From: Polyangiaceae bacterium | Lineage (GTDB): Bacteria > Myxococcota_A > Polyangia > Polyangiales > Polyangiaceae | NCBI GenBank assembly: GCA_013361525.1 | Contig: JABFXY010000142.1 | Coordinates: forward strand, 22,364 to 86,363 | Direction of reading: 5' to 3' | DNA: 64,000 nucleotides | Part shown: positions 59,534 through 64,000 of the stretch, in pieces | Layout of the letters: each line of letters begins with the position of its first letter | Position numbering within the stretch: position 1 is the first letter of the stretch | Notes under the pieces: model-generated | The model's database searches: none | Told to the model about the DNA's origin: nothing | The model's input: only the letters and a program-made list of their open reading frames with translations | Position numbers and translations under genes: made by a program

Positions 59534-61596
59534 CTCGTATCGTCCGTCGAGCCGGCGCCGGCGTTTGGTTCGGCGCATGGCTGCTTTCGAGCGCGGGGTG
59601 GGCGGCGTGCGATGCGACGCACAGCGAGCCCGAGACGGCGCCTTCGGCGACCGAAGCGCCGGCGACCAGGGCTCCCGACGTCGACCTGCTCGCGCTCCGT
59701 GCCGAGGAGGTCGCGCTGAGGGACCGCGTCGATTTTCGCACCCCCGCCGACTCGAGAGCCGCGCTCGGACCCGACCCGGCGGCCTTTGTCGCTGTGCCGG
59801 GCGCCGGCTGGGCCGTGGTGTACGAAACGCCGGGCGCGCTGGCTCTCTTGGACACGTCCGGCGCAACAACGAGCGCTCTCGACGCCCCTCCCGGCGCCAA
59901 AGCCCTCGCCGCATTCGCCGACCTCCTCTTGGTTGGAGGTCCAACGAGCCCCGATCTGTGGGCCTACCGACTCCAGGGTTCCGCGCTGGTCCGCGCCCCC
60001 GAGCGCGACGTGCACGCCTTCGCCGCACGCGGCGTGCGGTCTCTCGCGACCACCAATCGCTGCATCTACGGGGTCGACCAGCGCTCCGACGAGCTTCGGT
60101 TTCACTGCGGAGATCGCGCCGGCGCCGTCCCCGTCCCGCGCGGGCCCACACAGGTCGTCGCGACCCCCGATCACGTCCTCGTCACGAGCCCCGTCTCGCA
60201 CGTCGTCACGGTGTTCGACGCGACCGAGCGCGGACCCGTCACGAGCCCGATTGCGACGATCCCAAACGACGGACCGCTCTTCGTCACGAGCGCAGCGGAG
60301 CGGGGCGGCGACCTCTTCGTCGCGTCGGGCGGCGTCGAGAATCACCCGCTCGACCGCCGCGGAGGCTCCTTCGGATACGTCGATTCATTCTTGTACGTCC
60401 ACCTAGTGGGCAAAGGACATGTCGATACCGTCGCCGCGATCAACGTCGGTGAGCACGGTGTCGTGACGCCGAGAGCGCTCCTCACGCATATCGACGGGGA
60501 CGCACTGGTGGTCACTGCAGCGGCCTACGGCTCCGACCGGGGCGCCGTCATCACGGTTCCGCTGAGCCAACGAGCCGGCTCGTCGACCGAACCGCGCGTC
60601 ACCACGTTTGCTGCGGCCCCTGGCATCGTCGCGCTCGCGCGGACCGCGGACGGCACGTTGCTCGGCGCAAGCCGGATCCTCGACGGAATCATCGCGCTCG
60701 GCGACGAGCCTCACAGGCTGGAATCGACGCCGCTCGAGGTCGACGCCGAAGACGCGGAGCTTCGGCTCGGCGAAGCGATGTTCTTCACGACCGCGATGGC
60801 GCCCTGGCAATCGAGCGAGGGCCCGCTCAGCCGCTTTACCTGTGAGACGTGTCATTTCGAGGGTGGCATCGACGGACGCATTCACGCGACCGGCCGCGCG
60901 GACATCGTCGCCACCACGAAGCCTCTATTCGGCCTACTCAACAACGGACCGCATTTCACGCGCGCGCTCGACGAGGACATGGCAACCATGATTTTTGCCG
61001 AGTTTCGCGTCGCGGCAAAAAACTCCGGACACGACGCCTGGTTCGATCTGGGGGAGGCGCCGATCGAATGGATCCGGCGCGAGCCCTGGTACGGCGCGAC
61101 GGCACACGACGCACCCGCGCTTCGACACGCGCTCTTTTCTTATCTCGCGAGCTCACCACATCCACCACCCGAGGGAGCCGGTCGCGACCATTTCGATGTT
61201 TCGGAGCAACGCGGCGCGGAGGTGTTCGAGGATCGCTGCGCGAGCTGCCACGCGGCGCGCCTCATCGCTTCGGACCCGCAATCCGAGGTCGCTTTCGACG
61301 ATTGGGAGGGGCTCGTCCTCTCCACGGCAGGGCCGATCGTGTGGGCGCGCGACGGCTACGAAAAGACGGGCGTCGTCCCTTATGTACATACGGACGGAGC
61401 GCGACCGAGCTCCTTGAGACGAATCAGCCGGAAGACACCCCTCTTCACCAATGGAACCGCCCGGAGCCTCGAAGAGGTCGTCGAGGGAGCGCGCTTCGAC
61501 GCAGGTACGTTCTTCCACGCTGGTGGGTCGGCCCGCGCCGAGCGGCTCGACGCGCAACAAGCGCGCGATCTCGTGGCGTTCTTGAAGCTCCTTTGA
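59527..61596 (+). CDS. MauG/cytochrome c peroxidase-like dihaem lipoprotein, probable CTG start
   Basis: The first ordinary in-frame start is a GTG at 59794, which leaves no signal peptide. Reading up from it, the frame stays open and encodes a basic segment, a hydrophobic run 'AGAGVWFGAWLLSSAGWAAC' with a lipobox, and a linker. The only plausible start is CTG 59527, with AGGAG 5 nt before it, overlapping the previous stop. The resulting 689-residue protein has an N-terminal beta-propeller-like part and a C-terminal dihaem part with CETCH (about 439) and CASCH (about 571). The second part resembles MauG/di-haem peroxidases. It lies upstream of the multicopper oxidase gene on the same strand. 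Confidence 0.75.
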   Translation: MVARIVRRAGAGVWFGAWLLSSAGWAACDATHSEPETAPSATEAPATRAPDVDLLALRAEEVALRDRVDFRTPADSRAALGPDPAAFVAVPGAGWAVVYETPGALALLDTSGATTSALDAPPGAKALAAFADLLLVGGPTSPDLWAYRLQGSALVRAPERDVHAFAARGVRSLATTNRCIYGVDQRSDELRFHCGDRAGAVPVPRGPTQVVATPDHVLVTSPVSHVVTVFDATERGPVTSPIATIPNDGPLFVTSAAERGGDLFVASGGVENHPLDRRGGSFGYVDSFLYVHLVGKGHVDTVAAINVGEHGVVTPRALLTHIDGDALVVTAAAYGSDRGAVITVPLSQRAGSSTEPRVTTFAAAPGIVALARTADGTLLGASRILDGIIALGDEPHRLESTPLEVDAEDAELRLGEAMFFTTAMAPWQSSEGPLSRFTCETCHFEGGIDGRIHATGRADIVATTKPLFGLLNNGPHFTRALDEDMATMIFAEFRVAAKNSGHDAWFDLGEAPIEWIRREPWYGATAHDAPALRHALFSYLASSPHPPPEGAGRDHFDVSEQRGAEVFEDRCASCHAARLIASDPQSEVAFDDWEGLVLSTAGPIVWARDGYEKTGVVPYVHTDGARPSSLRRISRKTPLFTNGTARSLEEVVEGARFDAGTFFHAGGSARAERLDAQQARDLVAFLKLL

Positions 61597-61699
61597 ACGC
61601 ACGGCCAGACGCGACGACGCCTGGCCGCCTCGTGGCCACCGGGTGTCCATCTGCGGCCAACCGTTCCGCGCTCGACTCCCTACAAGGAAGAACGAGCCC

Positions 61700-63670
61700 A
61701 TGCGAAATCAACTTCGATCTTCTTCGCGAGCCCGCAGGCTGGCTGCTGCATTCGCGCTCGCACCGTTGAGCGTCGCCGCGTTCTCTTGTGGCGACGACAC
61801 ACCGCCCGAGGACGTTCCGCCCGACAACCAGCCGCCCGAGTACGCGGATCCGGCGGTGCTCGAGCCGAATGCAGATGGTGTCTTCGAGCTTCGTTTTGGC
61901 CCGACGGAGGTAACCATCGACGGAAAGCGGTATTGCGTCCCCGCTTACAACGGCCAAATCCCCGGCCCGACGCTGCGCATCCCCGCCGGCACCGATCGCC
62001 GCGTTCGCGTCAATCTGCACAACGAGTTTACCAAATCCGACTATCACGAAGTGGCAGGCCTCGGAGCAAACGGAACATCGAGCTGCCATGACTTCAATGT
62101 TACGAACCTGCACGGGCATGGCCTACACGTGCAGCCGAACTACACGACACCCGGCGTCGGCGAGGCCTGTGCTGGTGAAGGGTGCGGACCCGACGGCCGA
62201 TTCCACGGCGACAACGTCCTGATCCAGGTCGAGCCGGGAGAGAGCGCGCAATACCGTTGGGACATCGACGAATTCGAGCCCCACCACGAAGGAACGGATT
62301 GGTATCACCCGCACGTCCACGGCGCGACGGCCATTCAGGTCTCGAGCGGCGCAGCGGGCGCGATGATCATCGAAGGCCCCACCGACGACATTCCCGGGAT
62401 CTCCACCGCCAAAGAGCGGGTCATGGTGATGAATATGTTGCCGCTCGACGCGGACGACACGGTCCCGCTCGCCGAGGGAGAAGCGTGCACCGAGGACAAC
62501 CTCAGCTTCCGGAACTTCCTCCCCGTGACGGAGTCGATGCCCGCGCTGATCAACGGCAAGTTGAAGCCAGTGATGACGACGCCGCCCGGCCAGGTCGAGC
62601 GCTGGCGCTTCGTTCACGCCGGCAACCCGGACGAGGTGGCCATCAGCCTGCATAGGGCGAAGGACGACACTTGTGACTCGTGGGAAGAGGAGAAGATCGA
62701 GCTCACGCAGATCGCGCGCGACGGCATCACGATGCAGAAGTTCTTCGTCAGCGACGAGATGTGGGTCTCACCGGGTTATCGCGTCGACGCGCTGGTGAAG
62801 ATGCCACAAGAGAAGCAAACCCTCTGTCTGGTGTCGACACCCGAATTCCTGGAGTCGACCGCCATTGCCGTCTTGAAAGTGGACCCTGCGGCCGGCGACC
62901 CGACGGAGACGAACATGCCCGACGAAACCGCTCTCGCGGACGTTGCGCCGCCGACGACCTGGACGGCGAGCGTCGATGGTGTGGAGACGGAGGTCGGCTG
63001 CGACACGGTCACGACCGTTCACCAGAAGATCGTGCTGCTCGTCCCGACTCCGGGCGAGGAGCCCGAGACGGTGCCGGACGGCGACACGGAGCTCACCGAG
63101 TGTGATCCGAACGAACACGACCACGGCGGCTCGACGGACGGCCCGCCGTGCGTCTGTCCCGCACCGAACATCAACTGTCGCAAATTCGAAGATCGACGCG
63201 CGCGCAACTATCGGAGCGACCGGGTGATGACCGTGGACACCTCCGAACGCTGGGAGATCAGCGGCTTCGACGGGCACCCGTTCCACATCCATATCAATCC
63301 GTTCTTGGCGTGCCCGAACCAATCGAACAAAGAGCCGAACTTCCCCCATTGGCGCGACACGATGTTCGTGATGGCCGCCGAGGGACCGCGGCAGGTGCTG
63401 ACGCACTTCAAGAGCTTCACAGGACAGTTCGTCATTCACTGCCACAAGCTCAACCACGAAGACGAAGGCATGATGGAGCTCGTCGAGATCTGCAAAAACG
63501 GCGACGAGGAGTGCCTGTGCCAGCGGACCGAAAATGGAGAATGTATCCTCCAATCCGATTGCCAGGTAGACGACCTGCAATGCCAGTTCGCCAAAGAGGC
63601 GACGGCCGCGTACCCGGGTGTCCCCGCGCCGAATCTGGAGCTTTGCGGGCCCGAAACGCCCGGACCCTAG
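61700..63670 (+). CDS. Multicopper oxidase, lipoprotein
   Basis: The ATG at 61700 gives a signal with lipobox-like AFSC and 656 residues. The copper-binding motifs are present: 'NLHGHGLHVQPN', 'WYHPHVHGATAIQVSSGAAG', 'GHPFHIHINPF' and 'HCHKLNHEDEGMM', which supply the trinuclear centre and the type 1 Cys-His-Met site (Met in GMM). The three-domain length fits laccase-like oxidases. The C-terminal 60 residues are Cys-rich and unusual. Such enzymes oxidise phenols or metals (Cu, Mn, Fe) with O2. The partner may be the dihaem protein upstream. Its stop overlaps the convergent LysR gene stop by 4 bp. Confidence 0.9.
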   Translation: MRNQLRSSSRARRLAAAFALAPLSVAAFSCGDDTPPEDVPPDNQPPEYADPAVLEPNADGVFELRFGPTEVTIDGKRYCVPAYNGQIPGPTLRIPAGTDRRVRVNLHNEFTKSDYHEVAGLGANGTSSCHDFNVTNLHGHGLHVQPNYTTPGVGEACAGEGCGPDGRFHGDNVLIQVEPGESAQYRWDIDEFEPHHEGTDWYHPHVHGATAIQVSSGAAGAMIIEGPTDDIPGISTAKERVMVMNMLPLDADDTVPLAEGEACTEDNLSFRNFLPVTESMPALINGKLKPVMTTPPGQVERWRFVHAGNPDEVAISLHRAKDDTCDSWEEEKIELTQIARDGITMQKFFVSDEMWVSPGYRVDALVKMPQEKQTLCLVSTPEFLESTAIAVLKVDPAAGDPTETNMPDETALADVAPPTTWTASVDGVETEVGCDTVTTVHQKIVLLVPTPGEEPETVPDGDTELTECDPNEHDHGGSTDGPPCVCPAPNINCRKFEDRRARNYRSDRVMTVDTSERWEISGFDGHPFHIHINPFLACPNQSNKEPNFPHWRDTMFVMAAEGPRQVLTHFKSFTGQFVIHCHKLNHEDEGMMELVEICKNGDEECLCQRTENGECILQSDCQVDDLQCQFAKEATAAYPGVPAPNLELCGPETPGP

Positions 63671-64000
63671 CGCCGAATCGGATCCAGAAAGGCGGAGATG
63701 TGATCGAGGATCATCTTCACCTTCGGCGTCTCGCTCAGCATTTCGGGCACCGTTACGCGGAGCGAGATGTCGGCACCAACGACGTCTCGCAACACGCCGA
63801 CCATCGAGCCCTCGGCGACGCCGGGATCGGGCAAAACGGCGTCCGGCACGAGCGCGATCCCCTGCCCTGCGATGGCGCAGCTTCGCACCAAGTGAACGTC
63901 GGTCGCGACGAGCGCGGGCTCCACGCGAAACGTCGAGCCCGAGACCAGCGGCCAAATCGAGCCGTCGGTGCGAGGCGCCCGCCAAGCGAGGAGCTCGTGC
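63667..64000 (-). CDS. LysR-family regulator, C-terminal part only (cut by window edge)
   Basis: About 110 residues are visible, ending at a stop at 63667. The frame is open to base 64000. The sequence 'EPALVATDVHLVRSCAIAGQGIALVPDAVL' and 'VVGADISLRVTVPEMLSETPKVKMILDHISAFLDPIRR' is the end of a LysR-type effector-binding domain, with 'AGQGIALVP' as the usual signature. The DNA-binding part lies outside. Its target cannot be told; the multicopper oxidase gene is convergent, so it is not the usual divergent target. Confidence 0.75.
   Translation of the reverse strand, partial: HELLAWRAPRTDGSIWPLVSGSTFRVEPALVATDVHLVRSCAIAGQGIALVPDAVLPDPGVAEGSMVGVLRDVVGADISLRVTVPEMLSETPKVKMILDHISAFLDPIRR

Overview
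The window is high-GC DNA with dense genes and short gaps. Its features point to a member of Myxococcota, probably of the Polyangiales type: about fifteen lipoproteins with Gly/Ser-rich linkers after the lipobox, Cys-rich 'NCGxCG' modules, two eukaryotic-type Ser/Thr kinases (one with Sel1 repeats), NtrC-type signalling and DUF1552/DUF1592 proteins. Placement below phylum is inference. I saw no rRNA, tRNA, CRISPR array, insertion sequence or phage gene.

Layout. 1-3.7 kb: the C-terminally cut gene of a multihaem cytochrome lipoprotein and a lipoprotein gene ending in a clear terminator. 3.9-4.8 kb: a thioredoxin with a His-rich tail and a YkgJ-type cysteine-cluster protein. 4.8-8.8 kb (minus strand): DUF1592, DUF1552 and DUF5648 exported proteins in one tight unit. 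8.9-14.4 kb: a small membrane protein, a fatty acid desaturase, a 17-bp perfect dyad, then a translationally coupled run of a membrane-SRPBCC protein, a histidine kinase and an NtrC-type regulator. 14.4-19.1 kb: a cysteine-less glutaredoxin-like protein, an exported papain-like-fold candidate preceded by a strong hairpin at its start codon, a kinase-Sel1 fusion and a YCII-PNPOx fusion.

19.2-31.8 kb is the most striking region: two consecutive heavy-metal RND efflux modules (CzcA type), each preceded by a small exported Cys-rich protein. The first also carries a CxEH...CxxC[NH]P repeat, found twice in a small lipoprotein and twice at the N-terminus of the adaptor. The second carries its own CzcC-type outer-membrane channel, a His-rich adaptor and a His-rich small lipoprotein. 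The parts together suggest capture of metal in the periplasm and export through a tripartite pump.

31.8-34.6 kb is a persulfide/sulfide unit (ArsR-rhodanese regulator, ETHE1-like dioxygenase, MFS transporter). 35.1-37.9 kb holds SenA- and SenB-like selenoneine biosynthesis genes overlapping each other and an ECF sigma factor; no selenophosphate synthetase gene is in the window. 38-43 kb: lipoproteins, an SRPBCC protein, a MarR/cytochrome c' pair with a dyad operator, and ndk with a terminator. 43.5-50.5 kb: a PrsW-like protease, a Rieske-tailed FAD oxidoreductase, a SemiSWEET-like protein, a TlpA-like lipoprotein and a membrane protein whose C-terminal part looks like a degenerate sigma-54 activator ATPase. 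50.5-57.2 kb: an outer-membrane barrel protein, a 376-bp non-coding region with several dyads, then an L,D-transpeptidase/MepA-like peptidoglycan pair and a second Ser/Thr kinase. 57.2-64 kb: an FG-GAP/ASPIC-UnbV lipoprotein with four consecutive TTA codons, a MauG-like dihaem protein that seems to start at CTG, a multicopper oxidase and a cut LysR-type regulator.

Stop/start overlaps (ATGA, GTGA, TGATG) are used repeatedly and were used to pick many starts. Products were assigned from motifs by eye, without database searches.
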